The notes beneath the pieces were generated by a model that searched no databases, had not been told where the DNA came from, and saw nothing but the letters and a program-made list of their open reading frames with translations. Below, piece after piece: positions 20,442 to 34,332 of a DNA stretch of 64,000 nucleotides. The stretch spans positions 186,001 through 250,000 of the forward strand of contig NZ_JAQUCA010000001.1 in the NCBI RefSeq assembly GCF_028686475.1, in the 5' to 3' direction. Position 1 is the stretch's first letter, and each line of letters opens with the position of its first letter. This DNA comes from Giesbergeria sp. (GTDB taxonomy: Bacteria; Pseudomonadota; Gammaproteobacteria; Burkholderiales; Burkholderiaceae_C). A program made the position numbers and the translations under genes.

Positions 20442-21158
20442 TCAGGGGGCCAGCCGGACGCTGAGCTGATAGCCCAAGACCTGCGCGGCTTCTTCCCAAG
20501 TGGTATGAACGCCGATTGTAGAAAGATCAACTGTTTGCAAACCTGCATAGCCACAGGGGTTGATACGTGCAAAGGGACTCAAATCCATCGCGACATTCAG
20601 CGCTACACCGTGGTAGGTGCAATGCCGACTGACTTTGATACCCAAAGCGGCAATTTTGCCCAGCCCGGTAAAGTCGGGCGCAGGGGCGCTACTGCCCTCT
20701 GTGCGCTTTTGTGGCCGCTGCGGCAGCAGGGCGTGGCTGTGAGGGTCATCCAAGCGCACATAAATGCCAGGCGCACCAGCTACGCGGTGGCCAGTAATAC
20801 CAAAATACGCCAGGGTGCGAATTACCGCTTCTTCCACCCGATAGACATACTCTTTCACGTAATAGCCCGCCCGTTGCAAATTCAGCAGCGGATAGGCCAC
20901 CACTTGGCCAGGGCCATGAAAAGTCACCTGCCCGCCTCGGTTGGTACTGACGACTGGAATATCTCCGGCAGCCAGCACATGCCCAGCTTGTCCAGCCAGC
21001 CCTTGGGTAAAAGTGGCAGGATGTTCGCACAGCCAAATTTCATCCTGCTGCTCCGGGGTGCGTGCCGCTGTGAACTCCTGCATCGCCTGATAGCTATCCA
21101 GATAGGGTATTTGGCCCAGCCAGCGCAGACCGATAGCAGCGTTTGGGATGGCCGACAT
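20442..21158 (-). CDS. lipB: Octanoyl-[acyl-carrier-protein]:protein N-octanoyltransferase
   Basis: Transfers octanoate from ACP to lipoyl domains, the step before LipA. 238 residues with [12 protein letters not shown] (74-85) and the catalytic dyad Lys168 (GKIAALGIK) and Cys180 (SRHCTYHG). A loop of about 25 residues (near 138-164, rich in Pro, Arg and Ser) before the lysine makes it longer than the roughly 213-residue E. coli enzyme. It starts one base after the end of ybeD. Confidence 0.96.
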   Translation of the reverse strand: MSAIPNAAIGLRWLGQIPYLDSYQAMQEFTAARTPEQQDEIWLCEHPATFTQGLAGQAGHVLAAGDIPVVSTNRGGQVTFHGPGQVVAYPLLNLQRAGYYVKEYVYRVEEAVIRTLAYFGITGHRVAGAPGIYVRLDDPHSHALLPQRPQKRTEGSSAPAPDFTGLGKIAALGIKVSRHCTYHGVALNVAMDLSPFARINPCGYAGLQTVDLSTIGVHTTWEEAAQVLGYQLSVRLAP

Positions 21159-21159
21159 C

Positions 21160-21468
21160 TCAAAGTACCACTTTTACCAGCGGGTGGGCGGTCAGGGCGT
21201 GGTACAAACCATCGAGTTGTTCCCGGCTGGTCGCCGTAATACTCAACGTAATGCCCAAGTATTTGCCGCCACTGCTTTCGCGCAGTTCCACCGCAGCAGC
21301 ATCAAAAAAAGGGTCAAATTGGCGTGCCAGCGCCGTCACAGCAGGCAACAAAGCCTCCACTTTCAGCCCCATCACCTTGATAGGAAAGATGCTAGGGTAC
21401 TCAATCAGCGAGTCTTTGCGCGGGTCGGTGCCTGTGGCAGCGGGCTGCAAGCCAGAAGTAATAGTCAT
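21160..21468 (-). CDS. ybeD: YbeD/DUF493 family protein
   Basis: 102-residue small alpha/beta protein of the DUF493 family, a ferredoxin-like fold resembling allosteric regulatory domains, often found just upstream of lipB in Proteobacteria. Conserved features visible are the [11 protein letters not shown] segment and the [25 protein letters not shown] region. Exact function is not established. It heads the minus-strand lipoate operon, divergent from atpI. Confidence 0.9.
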   Translation of the reverse strand: MTITSGLQPAATGTDPRKDSLIEYPSIFPIKVMGLKVEALLPAVTALARQFDPFFDAAAVELRESSGGKYLGITLSITATSREQLDGLYHALTAHPLVKVVL

Positions 21469-21537
21469 GAAGTAACCTTAGGATGTAGCTTTCAAGTGGT
21501 GTGCAGACACAGCAAAGCCACTGTCGCAACAGATAAT

Positions 21538-21567
21538 TTGCCGCAGACAGGGGTTTTTACTTATAAT
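21538..21567 (+). promoter_or_regulatory. Candidate promoter of the atp operon
   Basis: TTGCCG (21538-21543) and a consensus TATAAT (21562-21567) are spaced 18 bp, 46 bp upstream of the atpI start, in the gap between divergent ybeD and atpI. Confidence 0.55.
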
Positions 21568-21613
21568 TAGTGGCTTTGCGAAGGTTTCAGTCTGTAACGT
21601 TAGGAGCAAAACG

Positions 21614-22090
21614 ATGAAAACAATCGCTCCGCTCGATACAGAAGCTGAGGCCGAAGAATCCGACTTCAAGCCCCTCAGTGCAGAAGAAGCGCAGGCATGG
21701 CGCAAATCCCACCGGGCGGTGTCCGTGTGGCGTGTTCTGGCCATGCAGGTGTTGGCAGGTGTTTTAGTGGTGTTGTTGGCTTGGCTGGTCACTGGCAAAG
21801 CAAGCATCGCTTGGTCAGCTGCCTATGGTGTGTTAGCGGTGTTAATCCCTGCGTTGCTGTTTGCGCGTGGGTTGCAGCGCCAACAATTTGCCAAATCCGC
21901 CAGTGCAGCCATGCTAGGGTTCTTTGTCTGGGAGCTGCTCAAAATTGTGCTCACGGTGGCCATCTTGGCTGCTGCACCTAAGGTGGTAGCACAGTTGAGC
22001 TGGCTGGCCTTGTTGGCTGGCATGGTGGTAACGATGAAAACGTACTGGATTGCGCTCTTGGTGCAGTCCAGTGTCCGAAAAACCGATTGA
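21614..22090 (+). CDS. atpI: ATP synthase subunit I
   Basis: 158-residue membrane protein that assists c-ring assembly and possibly Mg2+ supply; not part of the final enzyme. An acidic N-terminus is followed by four hydrophobic segments with the family pattern ending TYWIALLVQSS. Start ATG has ribosome binding site taggag. First gene of the atp operon. Confidence 0.93.
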   Translation: MKTIAPLDTEAEAEESDFKPLSAEEAQAWRKSHRAVSVWRVLAMQVLAGVLVVLLAWLVTGKASIAWSAAYGVLAVLIPALLFARGLQRQQFAKSASAAMLGFFVWELLKIVLTVAILAAAPKVVAQLSWLALLAGMVVTMKTYWIALLVQSSVRKTD

Positions 22091-22094
22091 TTAA

Positions 22095-22988
<894 letters not shown>

Positions 22989-23010
22989 CCATTTCCCTTT
23001 CCTTTCTTAA

Positions 23011-23286
<276 letters not shown>

Positions 23287-23320
23287 TCTCCGATCAACGC
23301 CCAAATAGAAAGGTGTTGCC

Positions 23321-23791
23321 GTGAGTATCAACGCGACCCTGTTCGTTCAGGCCATCGTCTTCTTGATTCTGGTGCTGTTCACGATGAAATTCGTGTGGCC
23401 CCCGATTGTCAAGGCGCTGGACGAACGAGCCCAGAAAATCGCCGATGGTCTCGCTGCTGCCGACCGTGCCAAGTCCGAATTGAGTGCTGCCAATCAGCGC
23501 GTCGAGAAGGAATTGTCGCAAACGCGCAATGAGACGGCTGCCCGTCTGGCTGATGCCGATCGCCGTGCCCAGGCCATCGTCGAAGAAGCCAAGGCCCGCG
23601 CCAGCGAAGAAGCCCAAAAAATTATTGCTGCTGCACAGGCCGAGGCCAAGCAACAGGTGGTGCAGGCCCGTGAAGCGCTGCGTGAGCAGGTGGCTGTGCT
23701 GGCTGTCAAGGGTGCCGAGCAGATTCTCCGCAAGGAAGTCAACGCCGGTGTTCATGCAGATCTGCTGAACCGCCTCAAGACTGAACTGTAA
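23321..23791 (+). CDS. atpF: F0F1 ATP synthase subunit b
   Basis: Peripheral stalk subunit: one N-terminal transmembrane helix ([23 protein letters not shown]) followed by a long Ala/Glu/Lys-rich coiled coil, 156 residues as in E. coli. The start is GTG at 23321, preceded by aaaggtg; no ATG is available that keeps the membrane helix. Confidence 0.97.
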   Translation: MSINATLFVQAIVFLILVLFTMKFVWPPIVKALDERAQKIADGLAAADRAKSELSAANQRVEKELSQTRNETAARLADADRRAQAIVEEAKARASEEAQKIIAAAQAEAKQQVVQAREALREQVAVLAVKGAEQILRKEVNAGVHADLLNRLKTEL

Positions 23792-23802
23792 GGGACGCAT
23801 TC

Positions 23803-24345
23803 ATGGCCGAAATCGCCACCATTGCCCGCCCTTACGCCGATGCCTTGTTCAAAGCCTGCACGGCGGGTGCAGGCGTCGATCTGGGCAGTGCCACCGCTTG
23901 GGTTGAGGAGCTGGCGGTGATTGCCGCCGATCCGCAATTGCGCCAGTTGTCCGACAACCCCAAGGTCAGTCCAGACCAGTTGTTTGACCTGATTGCTGGC
24001 TTGACCCGTTATGCTCTGCCTGACATGGGGCGCAATTTTTTGCGTACCATGATTGAAAACGGGCGTCTGGATGCCCTGCCCGAAGCTGCTGTGCAATTTC
24101 GTACTCTGGTCAATCGCAGCAGCGGTTCGTCAGATGCCGTGGTTTACAGCGCCTTCCCTATCGACAGCAGTGCGCTGGCCGATTTGGGCGCATCGCTCGA
24201 AAAGCGCTTTGGCCGCAAGCTTAATCTCACCATGCAGCAGGATGAGTCCCTGATCGGTGGGATTCGGGTCGTGGTAGGAGATGAAGTGCTCGACACTTCG
24301 GTCAAGGCACGTTTAGAACAAATGAAAGCGGCCCTCACTGCGTAA
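23803..24345 (+). CDS. atpH: F0F1 ATP synthase subunit delta
   Basis: Connects the peripheral stalk to the top of F1. 180 residues beginning [18 protein letters not shown]; the C-terminal signature [28 protein letters not shown] is intact. 11 bp after atpF. Confidence 0.97.
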   Translation: MAEIATIARPYADALFKACTAGAGVDLGSATAWVEELAVIAADPQLRQLSDNPKVSPDQLFDLIAGLTRYALPDMGRNFLRTMIENGRLDALPEAAVQFRTLVNRSSGSSDAVVYSAFPIDSSALADLGASLEKRFGRKLNLTMQQDESLIGGIRVVVGDEVLDTSVKARLEQMKAALTA

Positions 24346-24391
24346 CGCGCGGCTTGAGGTTTCGGCTAAACAAAGAAAGAAGGAAAGAGTC

Positions 24392-25945
24392 ATGCAACTC
24401 AATCCCGCAGAAATTTCTGAACTCATCAAGAGCCGCATCGAGGGGCTGGCAGCCAGCAGCGATATCCGTAACCAAGGCACCGTGGTGTCGGTGTCCGACG
24501 GTATCGTGCGCGTTCATGGCCTGTCGGACGTGATGCAAGGCGAAATGTTGGAGTTCCCCGCCTCGGCAGACGGTACCCCCTCCTTTGGTCTGGCACTGAA
24601 CTTGGAGCGTGACTCCGTCGGTGCTGTGATTTTGGGCGAGTACGAGCATATCTCCGAAGGCGACACCGTCAAATGTACCGGTCGCATTTTGGAAGTGCCC
24701 GTCGGCCCCGAGTTGGTCGGTCGTGTGGTCAACGCTTTGGGTCAACCCATTGACGGCAAAGGCCCCATCAACGCCAAAATGACCGACGTGATCGAAAAGG
24801 TCGCTCCCGGCGTTATCGCGCGTAAATCGGTGGACCAGCCACTGCAAACCGGTCTCAAGTCCATCGACTCGATGGTGCCGATTGGCCGTGGTCAGCGCGA
24901 ACTGATCATTGGTGACCGCCAAACCGGTAAAACCGCTGTGGCGATTGATGCTATCTTGGCCCAAAAAGGCCAAGGTGTTATCTGTATCTACGTGGCTATC
25001 GGTCAAAAAGCCTCCTCCATCAAAAACGTGGTGCGCTCCTTAGAGCAAGGCGGCGCGATGGACTACACCATCGTCGTGGCTGCTTCGGCTTCTGAGTCTG
25101 CTGCCATGCAATACGTGTCGGCCTACTCTGGCTGCACGATGGGCGAATACTTCCGCGACCGTGGTGAAGATGCCCTGATCGTTTATGACGATTTGTCCAA
25201 GCAAGCCGTGGCTTATCGCCAAGTGTCGCTGCTGTTGCGCCGTCCTCCAGGCCGTGAAGCCTACCCCGGCGACGTGTTCTATCTCCACAGCCGTCTGTTG
25301 GAGCGTGCTGCCCGTGTGAATGCCGACTACGTCGAAGCCTTCACCAAGGGTGCCGTCAAGGGCAAGACTGGTTCGCTCACCGCGCTGCCAATCATCGAAA
25401 CCCAAGCCGGTGACGTTTCCGCCTTCGTGCCGACCAACGTGATTTCGATTACTGATGGTCAGATCTTCTTGGAAACCAGCCTGTTCAACGCTGGTGTGCG
25501 TCCCGCTATTAACGCCGGTATTTCCGTGTCGCGTGTGGGTGGTGCAGCGCAAACCAAGCTGGTGAAGGGTCTGTCCGGTGGTATCCGTACCGACTTGGCA
25601 CAATACCGCGAACTAGCTGCGTTCGCGCAGTTTGCTTCCGACTTGGACGATGCCACGCGCAAGCAACTCGATCGCGGTGCCCGCGTCACTGAGCTGCTCA
25701 AGCAAGCCCAATACAGCCCTTTGCCTATCTCTTTGATGGGTGCCACGCTGTTTGCGGTCAACAAGGGCTTCATGGACGACATCGACGTCAAGAAAATCTT
25801 GGCCTTCGAAAGCGGTTTGCACCAGTTCCTCAAGACCAGCCACGCTGCCTTGTTGGACAAGCTGGAAAAAGACCGTGCTATGGACAAGGATGCCGAAGCC
25901 GCCCTGACCGCTGCTATCACAGCGTTCAAGAAGTCGTTCGCTTAA
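24392..25945 (+). CDS. atpA: F0F1 ATP synthase subunit alpha
   Basis: Non-catalytic nucleotide-binding subunit of F1, 517 residues. The P-loop GDRQTGKTA, the [14 protein letters not shown] segment and the arginine-finger region ([10 protein letters not shown]) are seen. Ribosome binding site aaggaaag. Confidence 0.98.
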   Translation: MQLNPAEISELIKSRIEGLAASSDIRNQGTVVSVSDGIVRVHGLSDVMQGEMLEFPASADGTPSFGLALNLERDSVGAVILGEYEHISEGDTVKCTGRILEVPVGPELVGRVVNALGQPIDGKGPINAKMTDVIEKVAPGVIARKSVDQPLQTGLKSIDSMVPIGRGQRELIIGDRQTGKTAVAIDAILAQKGQGVICIYVAIGQKASSIKNVVRSLEQGGAMDYTIVVAASASESAAMQYVSAYSGCTMGEYFRDRGEDALIVYDDLSKQAVAYRQVSLLLRRPPGREAYPGDVFYLHSRLLERAARVNADYVEAFTKGAVKGKTGSLTALPIIETQAGDVSAFVPTNVISITDGQIFLETSLFNAGVRPAINAGISVSRVGGAAQTKLVKGLSGGIRTDLAQYRELAAFAQFASDLDDATRKQLDRGARVTELLKQAQYSPLPISLMGATLFAVNKGFMDDIDVKKILAFESGLHQFLKTSHAALLDKLEKDRAMDKDAEAALTAAITAFKKSFA

Positions 25946-25963
25946 ACCGGACGAGGAACCATC

Positions 25964-26839
25964 ATGGCAGCAGGCAAGGAAATACGCGGCAAGATCAAGT
26001 CGGTAGAAAATACCAAAAAGATCACCAAAGCGATGGAAATGGTGGCAGCATCCAAAATGCGTAAAGCGCAAGAACGGATGCGTGCAGCCCGCCCCTATAG
26101 CGAAAAAATCCGCAATATTGCAGCCCATCTCAGCCAAGCCAACCCAGAGTACACGCACCCGTTCATGCAAGTGAACGATGCGAAGGTGGCCGGTTTGATT
26201 GTCGTCACCACCGACAAAGGTTTGTGTGGCGGCATGAACACCAACGTGCTGCGTGCAGTCACCAACAAGCTGCGCGATATGCAGACTGCGGGTGTTTCTG
26301 CCGAAGCCGTGGCTATCGGCAACAAAGGGCTGGGCTTTCTGAACCGTGTCGGTGCCAAGGTGGTTTCTCAGGCTATCGGTTTGGGAGACACACCTCACCT
26401 CGACAAGCTGATTGGCCCCATCAAGGTGCTGCTCGACGCATACGCTGAAGGCAAGATCAACGCGGTGTACCTGTGCTACACCAAGTTCATCAACACCATG
26501 AAGCAAGAGTCGATTGTGGAGCAGTTGCTACCTTTGTCGTCCGAATCTATTCAGACAGAGGGCAAGGCAGCCAGCGCCCACGGTTGGGATTACATCTACG
26601 AACCCGATGCACAGAGCGTCATTGACGATCTGCTGGTTCGCTATGTGGAGTCGTTGATCTACCAAGCCGTAGCCGAGAACATGGCATCCGAGCAATCGGC
26701 GCGCATGGTGGCCATGAAGGCAGCTACAGACAACGCTGGCACCGTCATTAATGACTTGAAGCTGGTCTATAACAAAACGCGTCAAGCAGCGATCACCAAG
26801 GAATTGTCCGAGATCGTTGCCGGTGCGGCTGCCGTCTGA
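25964..26839 (+). CDS. atpG: F0F1 ATP synthase subunit gamma
   Basis: Central rotor shaft. 291 residues: N-terminal coiled coil beginning [32 protein letters not shown] and C-terminal helix with the family signature [18 protein letters not shown]. Follows atpA by 18 bp with ribosome binding site gaggaac. Confidence 0.98.
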   Translation: MAAGKEIRGKIKSVENTKKITKAMEMVAASKMRKAQERMRAARPYSEKIRNIAAHLSQANPEYTHPFMQVNDAKVAGLIVVTTDKGLCGGMNTNVLRAVTNKLRDMQTAGVSAEAVAIGNKGLGFLNRVGAKVVSQAIGLGDTPHLDKLIGPIKVLLDAYAEGKINAVYLCYTKFINTMKQESIVEQLLPLSSESIQTEGKAASAHGWDYIYEPDAQSVIDDLLVRYVESLIYQAVAENMASEQSARMVAMKAATDNAGTVINDLKLVYNKTRQAAITKELSEIVAGAAAV

Positions 26840-26862
26840 TCCGCGACGCCGTCACGGTTTAA

Positions 26863-28287
<1,425 letters not shown>

Positions 28288-28363
28288 AGTGGTTTGCTGG
28301 GCAAGCACTTGCCCGGCGCTCACCGCTTAAAAGCCCTTTTTGCAGACTTCCAAAGGAATCCAG

Positions 28364-28783
28364 ATGGCCAACACCCTACATGTCGACGTTGTCAGTGCCG
28401 AAGAGTCCATCTTTTCCGGACAGGCACTTTTTGTCGCATTGCCCGGCGAAGCTGGCGAATTGGGCGTTTATCCACGCCATACGCCGCTGATTACCCGCAT
28501 CAAGCCTGGTTCGGTGCGTATTGAGATGGCCGATGGCAGCGAAGAATTTGTCTTTGTCGCCGGTGGCATCCTCGAAATCCAACCCGATCGCGTCACGGTG
28601 CTATCCGACACCGCAGTACGTGGCAAAGACCTTGACGACGAAAAAGCCAACGAGGCCAAAGCAGCCGCTGAAGAAGCACTGAAAAACGCCAAGAGCGAAA
28701 TTGATTTGGCACGCGCCCAGTCTGAGCTGGCCATCATGGCAGCGCAGATTGCCGCTTTGCGTAAATTCCGCGAAAAGCGTTGA
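28364..28783 (+). CDS. atpC: F0F1 ATP synthase subunit epsilon
   Basis: Rotor subunit and intrinsic inhibitor. 139 residues: N-terminal beta-sandwich ([40 protein letters not shown]) and C-terminal two-helix domain rich in Ala and Glu. The ATG at 28364 has ribosome binding site aaagga; an in-frame start at 28340 would place the binding site inside the gene. Last gene of the atp operon. Confidence 0.97.
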   Translation: MANTLHVDVVSAEESIFSGQALFVALPGEAGELGVYPRHTPLITRIKPGSVRIEMADGSEEFVFVAGGILEIQPDRVTVLSDTAVRGKDLDDEKANEAKAAAEEALKNAKSEIDLARAQSELAIMAAQIAALRKFREKR

Positions 28784-28822
28784 TGTTTATAGGTCTTTCG
28801 GCCTGTACGCACCTCCCCAAAG

Positions 28823-28845
28823 CCGCCTATTCAGGCGGTTTTTTT
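28823..28845 (+). terminator. Terminator of the atp operon
   Basis: CCGCCT (28823-28828) pairs with AGGCGG (28833-28838) around a 4-nt loop and is followed by seven T. Confidence 0.85.
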
Positions 28846-28895
28846 ATGATTTTTCTAAATTTGCGATTAAGTTGGCAGATGGCGAAAAAAAGCTG

Positions 28896-28904
28896 TGCTA
28901 CAAT
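28896..28904 (+). promoter_or_regulatory. Extended -10 promoter of the tRNA-tufB operon
   Basis: TGCTACAAT is an extended -10 element about 12 bp before the first base of tRNA-Tyr. A TTGGCA at 28872-28877 is 21 bp upstream, too far for a good -35. The tRNA-Phe promoter has the same TTGGCA plus TGCTATAAT layout. Confidence 0.55.
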
Positions 28905-28916
28905 TCGAGTCTCTAC

Positions 28917-29002
28917 GGAGGAGTGCCCGAGTGGCTAAAGGGGGCAGACTGTAAATCTGTTGGCTTACGCCTACGCTGGTTCGAATCCAGCCTCCTCCAC
29001 CA
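28917..29002 (+). tRNA. tRNA-Tyr (anticodon GTA)
   Basis: 86 nt including encoded CCA. The acceptor stem GGAGGAG/CTCCTCC is perfect, the anticodon loop is CTGTAAA, a long class II variable arm is present and the T-loop TTCGAAT is standard. First of three tRNAs ahead of tufB, the arrangement also known from E. coli (tyr-gly-thr-tufB). Confidence 0.97.
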
Positions 29003-29031
29003 AATATACGCTAGACCGCTAGTGCGGTTGT

Positions 29032-29105
29032 GCGGGAGTAGTTCAATGGTAGAACCCTAGCCTTCCAAGCTAATGACGCGGGTTCGATTCCCGTCTCCCG
29101 CTCCA
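29032..29105 (+). tRNA. tRNA-Gly (anticodon TCC)
   Basis: 74 nt with encoded CCA. The acceptor stem GCGGGAG/CTCCCGC is perfect and the anticodon loop is CTTCCAA. Lies 29 bp after tRNA-Tyr. Confidence 0.97.
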
Positions 29106-29147
29106 TGTGTTGTGTTAGATAATAAAGCAAAGTTTCAGGCTTTGTTT

Positions 29148-29222
<75 letters not shown>

Positions 29223-29293
29223 AATTCTTGGTGTATTCGTACATCATATAAAAATCCTGTCGTGTTGTTGTAATTTTTTTCGGAGTCGAAAAA

Positions 29294-30484
<1,191 letters not shown>

Positions 30485-30494
30485 TTTTCTTTAA

Positions 30495-30570
30495 AGGGGT
30501 ATAGCTCAATTGGCAGAGCGTCGGTCTCCAAAACCGAAGGTTGTAGGTTCGATTCCTACTGCCCCTGCCA
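30495..30570 (+). tRNA. tRNA-Trp (anticodon CCA)
   Basis: 76 nt with encoded CCA. The acceptor stem AGGGGTA/TGCCCCT has one wobble-type or weak closing pair, the anticodon loop is CTCCAAA and the T-loop is TTCGATT. Lies 10 bp after tufB and is probably processed from the tufB-secE transcript. Confidence 0.96.
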
Positions 30571-30589
30571 CCTAAGAATGGCAAAAATC

Positions 30590-30614
30590 AAGCCCGCCAG
30601 TCTCTGGCGGGCTT
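30590..30614 (+). other. Perfect 11-bp hairpin between tRNA-Trp and secE
   Basis: AAGCCCGCCAG (30590-30600) pairs perfectly with CTGGCGGGCTT (30604-30614) around a 3-nt loop. It resembles a terminator but has only two T in its tail, so partial termination or a processing signal is likely. Confidence 0.55.
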
Positions 30615-30650
30615 CGCTGTCTGCAATGGCGTAGCGATACAGGACAAAGA

Positions 30651-31034
30651 ATGACTACTTCGCAGGTTGAAACAGTGAACACCGGTGCAGACAAGGCCAA
30701 ACTGGCTGCTGTGGCTGTATTGGTGGTTGCCGCTGTGGCTGCTTTTTACGCCTTGGGTAAGCAAGGCCCGTTGGTGCAGTGGGCCGCCTTGTTGGTCGGT
30801 TTGGTGGCTGCCGTGGCTGTGTTTTTGATTTCGGAGCCTGGACGTCAATTTACCGCCTTTGGGCGTGACGCTTGGCGTGAAGCCAAAAAAGTGGTTTGGC
30901 CCTCCCGCAAGGAGGCCGTGCAAATGACCCTGTATGTGTTTGGTTTTGTGGTAGTCATGGCACTGTTTTTGTGGCTGACGGACAAAACTTTGGAATGGGT
31001 GTTTTATGACCTTATTCTTGGTTGGAGAAAGTAA
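30651..31034 (+). CDS. secE: Protein translocase subunit SecE
   Basis: Essential SecYEG translocon subunit. At 127 residues it has the enterobacterial-type layout: two hydrophobic segments, then the conserved amphipathic FGRDAWREAKKVVWPSRKEA and the final membrane helix. Its stop is directly followed by the nusG start. Confidence 0.96.
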   Translation: MTTSQVETVNTGADKAKLAAVAVLVVAAVAAFYALGKQGPLVQWAALLVGLVAAVAVFLISEPGRQFTAFGRDAWREAKKVVWPSRKEAVQMTLYVFGFVVVMALFLWLTDKTLEWVFYDLILGWRK

Positions 31035-31628
31035 ATGACAGCTTCCGTTGAAGTGGAACCCTCGGCTGCGTCGGCTGTTGCTTCGTCCCAGCACCCTGAT
31101 TTGCGTTGGTATATTGTCCATGCCTACTCGGGCATGGAAAAGGCCGTAGAGCGCAACATTGCTGAACGTGTGGTGCGTTCTGGCATGACAGCTAAGTTTG
31201 GCCGGGTGTTGGTTCCGACCGAAGAAGTCGTCGAAATGAAGAACGGCCAGCGCAAAACCACTGAGCGCCGTCTTTTTCCGGGCTATGTCTTTGTTGAGAT
31301 GGTCATGGACGACGAAACTTGGCATTTGGTCAAACATACCAGCAAAGTCACTGGCTTTGTCGGTGGGGCCAAAAATCGCCCTGCGCCCATTTCTGAAGAC
31401 GAAGTGCAAAAAATCGTCAATCAAATGCAAGAAGGTACTGACAAGCCACGCCACAAAGTCGAATTTATGGTGGGCGAGTTGGTGCGCGTCAAAGAAGGTC
31501 CGTTCACCGATTTCAATGGCTCGGTGGAAGATGTCAATTACGAGAAGAGTCGTGTCCGGGTATCGGTCATGATTTTTGGTCGCTCTACCCCGGTGGAGTT
31601 GGAATTTAGCCAAGTAGAAAAGACCTGA
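31035..31628 (+). CDS. nusG: Transcription termination/antitermination factor NusG
   Basis: Binds RNA polymerase and, through its KOW domain, Rho or S10. The 197 residues have the NGN domain starting RWYIVHAYSGMEKAVERNI and the KOW motif VRVKEGPFTDFNGSVEDVN. It shares a translation junction with secE (TAA immediately followed by ATG). Confidence 0.98.
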   Translation: MTASVEVEPSAASAVASSQHPDLRWYIVHAYSGMEKAVERNIAERVVRSGMTAKFGRVLVPTEEVVEMKNGQRKTTERRLFPGYVFVEMVMDDETWHLVKHTSKVTGFVGGAKNRPAPISEDEVQKIVNQMQEGTDKPRHKVEFMVGELVRVKEGPFTDFNGSVEDVNYEKSRVRVSVMIFGRSTPVELEFSQVEKT

Positions 31629-31745
31629 TCTTTTTTTCTGGCGTGGTTGTTGGCACTTCCCGACTCAGTGCCTGGTTGATAAATCGAGTCGTTAACCCCG
31701 GGGAGCCTGCGTCATTCGCTGGGCGTTTACCCGCAAGGAGTCATC

Positions 31746-32177
31746 ATGGCGAAAAAAATCGTCGGCTTCATCAAGCTGCAAGTGCCAGCTGGTAAAGCCA
31801 ATCCATCCCCACCCATTGGTCCCGCTTTGGGCCAACGCGGTCTCAACATCATGGAATTCTGCAAGGCATTTAATGCCCAGACCCAAGGTGTAGAGCCAGG
31901 TCTGCCACTGCCCGTGGTGATTACCGCCTTTGCTGACAAGAGCTTCACCTTCATCATCAAGACGCCTCCAGCGACTGTGTTGATCAAGAAAGCCATCAAG
32001 CTGGACAAGGGTTCGCCCAATCCTCTGAGCACCAAGGTCGGCAAGATTACCCGCGAACAGCTGGAAGAAATCGCCAAGACCAAGATGAAAGACATGAACG
32101 CCGCCAGCTTGGATGCTGCTGTGCGTACAATTGCTGGTTCTGCTCGCTCGATGGGCGTGGCTGTGGAGGGTGTGTAA
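31746..32177 (+). CDS. rplK: 50S ribosomal protein L11
   Basis: GTPase-associated-centre protein. 143 residues with the Pro-rich N-terminal [23 protein letters not shown] and the C-terminal rRNA-binding domain. The 117 bp between nusG and rplK would contain the leader to which L1 binds in E. coli. Ribosome binding site: aaggag. Confidence 0.98.
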   Translation: MAKKIVGFIKLQVPAGKANPSPPIGPALGQRGLNIMEFCKAFNAQTQGVEPGLPLPVVITAFADKSFTFIIKTPPATVLIKKAIKLDKGSPNPLSTKVGKITREQLEEIAKTKMKDMNAASLDAAVRTIAGSARSMGVAVEGV

Positions 32178-32873
32178 ATGGCCAAGTTGACCAAGAAACA
32201 AAAAGCCCTGCAAGGCAAGGTTGATAGCACCAAGCTGTATCCTATCGCTGAAGCGCTGGTGATTGTCAAAGAAGCTGCCACAGCCAAGTTCGATGAGTCC
32301 ATCGACGTGGCCGTGCAACTGGGCGTAGATGCCAAAAAATCGGACCAAGTGGTGCGTGGCGCTGTCGTGCTGCCCAATGGTACTGGCAAGACCACCCGCG
32401 TGGCCGTGTTTGCCCAAGGTGCCAAGGCTGAAGAAGCCAAGGCCGCTGGTGCAGATATCGTTGGTATGGACGACTTGGCCGCGATGGTCAAGGCCGGTGA
32501 TATGCCTTTCGACATCGTGATTGCTGCCCCCGACGCGATGCGTGTGGTCGGTACTTTGGGTCAAATTTTGGGCCCACGTGGCCTGATGCCTAACCCCAAG
32601 GTTGGCACCGTGACGCCCGATGTAGCCACTGCCGTGAAAAACGCCAAGGCTGGTCAGGTGCAGTTCCGTGTGGACAAGGCCGGTATTATCCACAGCACCA
32701 TTGGTCGTCGTTCGTTTGGCGATGACAAGCTGCAAGGCAACTTGGCTGCCCTGATTGAAGCGCTGAACAAGGCCAAGCCTGCTACCAGCAAGGGCTTGTA
32801 CCTGCGTAAGGTGGCTGTGTCTTCCACGATGGGCTTGGGTGTCCGCGTGGATACGCAATCCATCGCAGCGTAA
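32178..32873 (+). CDS. rplA: 50S ribosomal protein L1
   Basis: L1-stalk protein and translational repressor of rplKA in E. coli. The 231 residues include the signature [14 protein letters not shown]. It starts directly after the rplK stop. Confidence 0.98.
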   Translation: MAKLTKKQKALQGKVDSTKLYPIAEALVIVKEAATAKFDESIDVAVQLGVDAKKSDQVVRGAVVLPNGTGKTTRVAVFAQGAKAEEAKAAGADIVGMDDLAAMVKAGDMPFDIVIAAPDAMRVVGTLGQILGPRGLMPNPKVGTVTPDVATAVKNAKAGQVQFRVDKAGIIHSTIGRRSFGDDKLQGNLAALIEALNKAKPATSKGLYLRKVAVSSTMGLGVRVDTQSIAA

Positions 32874-33109
32874 TTGCAAAAAATCGTTGGGCTGCTTGCA
32901 AAGGCAGCCTGATGTGGTGGGCTGTGGTTTGGCAACAAGCCGCAGGCTATCCAAGACCGTTGGTGTGTCTGTCACAGGGCACTTAAATCCATAAGCCAAC
33001 GCAGATGGCGATCCCGCTGCAGATGGAATTTTTCCGAAACAGTTGGTCGCTGCAACAAGAGCGTGGGTTAGGGCCTTGTGTCCGAACCCCACAATTTAAG
33101 GAGTAGACC
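32874..33109 (+). promoter_or_regulatory. rplJ leader region
   Basis: 236 bp without a coding frame between rplA and rplJ. In E. coli the equivalent leader carries the rplJ promoter and the L10(L12)4 binding site. Short self-complementary segments are visible but no single clear promoter or hairpin could be assigned by eye. Confidence 0.35.
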
Positions 33110-33643
33110 TTGAGTCTTAATCGCAGTGAGAAAGAAGCGGTCATCAACGAAGTGACCAGCCTCGCCGCTAAAGCTCAAACGCTGGTGATTGCGGAATACC
33201 GTGGCATCACGGTGGCTGACATGACCAAACTGCGCGTCGATGCCCGCAGCAAAGGCGTGACCCTGAATGTTCTGAAGAACACTCTGGCTCGCCGTGCTGT
33301 GGCCGGTAGCGGTTTTGACGTGCTGGCTGACCAGATGACTGGTCCGCTGATCTATGGCTTCTCTGAAGACGCAGTGGCTGCCGCCAAGGTGGTGGCCGAC
33401 TTCGCGAAAACCAATGACAAGTTGGTGATTCGCGGTGGCGCGTTTGCAGGCAAGGCCCTGGATGTCAACGGTGTGAAGCAACTGGCCAACATCCCTTCCA
33501 AGGAAGTGTTGCTGGCACAGCTGTTGGGCTTGATGCAATCCCCCATCTCCCGTACAGCCCGCGTGTTGGCTGCACTGGCAGAGCAACGTGGCGCTGGCGC
33601 AGCAGAAGCTGCACCCGCAGAGGCAGAGGCTGTGGCAGCGTAA
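33110..33643 (+). CDS. rplJ: 50S ribosomal protein L10
   Basis: Base of the L7/L12 stalk. 177 residues: (M)[41 protein letters not shown]. The start codon is TTG at 33110, 6 bp after a perfect aaggag; no in-frame ATG is available in the first 30 codons, so the rare start is well supported. The Ala-rich C-terminus binds L12 dimers. Confidence 0.96.
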   Translation: MSLNRSEKEAVINEVTSLAAKAQTLVIAEYRGITVADMTKLRVDARSKGVTLNVLKNTLARRAVAGSGFDVLADQMTGPLIYGFSEDAVAAAKVVADFAKTNDKLVIRGGAFAGKALDVNGVKQLANIPSKEVLLAQLLGLMQSPISRTARVLAALAEQRGAGAAEAAPAEAEAVAA

Positions 33644-33685
33644 TTGCGGCCAGCCTGTAGTAAGCAATATTGTTAGGAAATCAAA

Positions 33686-34060
33686 ATGGCATTCGATAAA
33701 GACGCATTTTTGACCGCGCTGGACAGCATGACGGTTCTGGAACTCAATGACCTGGTCAAGGCCATTGAAGAGAAGTTTGGCGTGAGCGCTGCCGCTATGG
33801 CCGCTCCTGCTGCTGGCGGCGGTGCCGCTGCTGCTGCCGTTGAAGAGCAAACCGAATTCAACGTCATCCTGCTTGAAGCTGGTGCCAACAAGGTGTCCGT
33901 GATCAAGGCCGTGCGTGAAATCACCGGTCTGGGTCTGAAGGAAGCCAAGGACGTCGTGGACGGCGCTCCTAAGGCGGTCAAGGAAGGCCTGTCTAAGGCT
34001 GACGCTGAAGCCGCTAAGAAGAAGCTGGAAGAAGCTGGCGCTAAGGTTGAACTGAAGTAA
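33686..34060 (+). CDS. rplL: 50S ribosomal protein L7/L12
   Basis: Stalk protein recruiting translational GTPases. 124 residues: N-terminal dimerisation domain, Ala/Gly-rich hinge ([14 protein letters not shown]) and C-terminal domain with EKTEF-like [26 protein letters not shown]. Confidence 0.98.
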   Translation: MAFDKDAFLTALDSMTVLELNDLVKAIEEKFGVSAAAMAAPAAGGGAAAAAVEEQTEFNVILLEAGANKVSVIKAVREITGLGLKEAKDVVDGAPKAVKEGLSKADAEAAKKKLEEAGAKVELK

Positions 34061-34075
34061 TTCAGGTGCTTTCTG

Positions 34076-34105
34076 GGCTGGGGCTCTCGTGCAGAGGCCC
34101 CAGCC
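34076..34105 (+). terminator. Partial terminator (attenuator) between rplL and rpoB
   Basis: GGCTGGGG plus CTCT (34076-34087) pairs with AGAG plus CCCCAGCC (34093-34105) with one bulged base, followed by TTTGG. Its position matches the rplL-rpoB attenuator of E. coli; the tail is weak, as expected for partial read-through. Confidence 0.6.
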
Positions 34106-34139
34106 TTTGGTGCTTATGGAGTTCTCTTCAGAGAACACC

Positions 34140-34167
34140 AAAAAATAGCCAAAAATAGCTATTTTTT
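34140..34167 (+). other. AT-rich hairpin upstream of rpoB
   Basis: AAAAAATAGC (34140-34149) pairs perfectly with GCTATTTTTT (34158-34167). Just upstream, GTTCTCT/AGAGAAC (34121-34136) forms a second perfect stem. Together with the attenuator these make a structured 270-bp spacer that may be an RNase III-type processing region. No coding frame is seen in 34168-34332. Confidence 0.45.
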
Positions 34168-34332
34168 AGTGTCTTCTGACCACCCGACCGCAGAAGATGC
34201 CTTGGTGCGGGCGATGTGCAAGGCATCGCCGTCCGCCATGGTTGGTAGTGGCCAACCGCCAAGCCCGCAGGGTGTGCTGCCCACGGGTCCGTCGTCGCAG
34301 ACCCTGGACTCAAGTTTTTTCCCGGAGATCTC

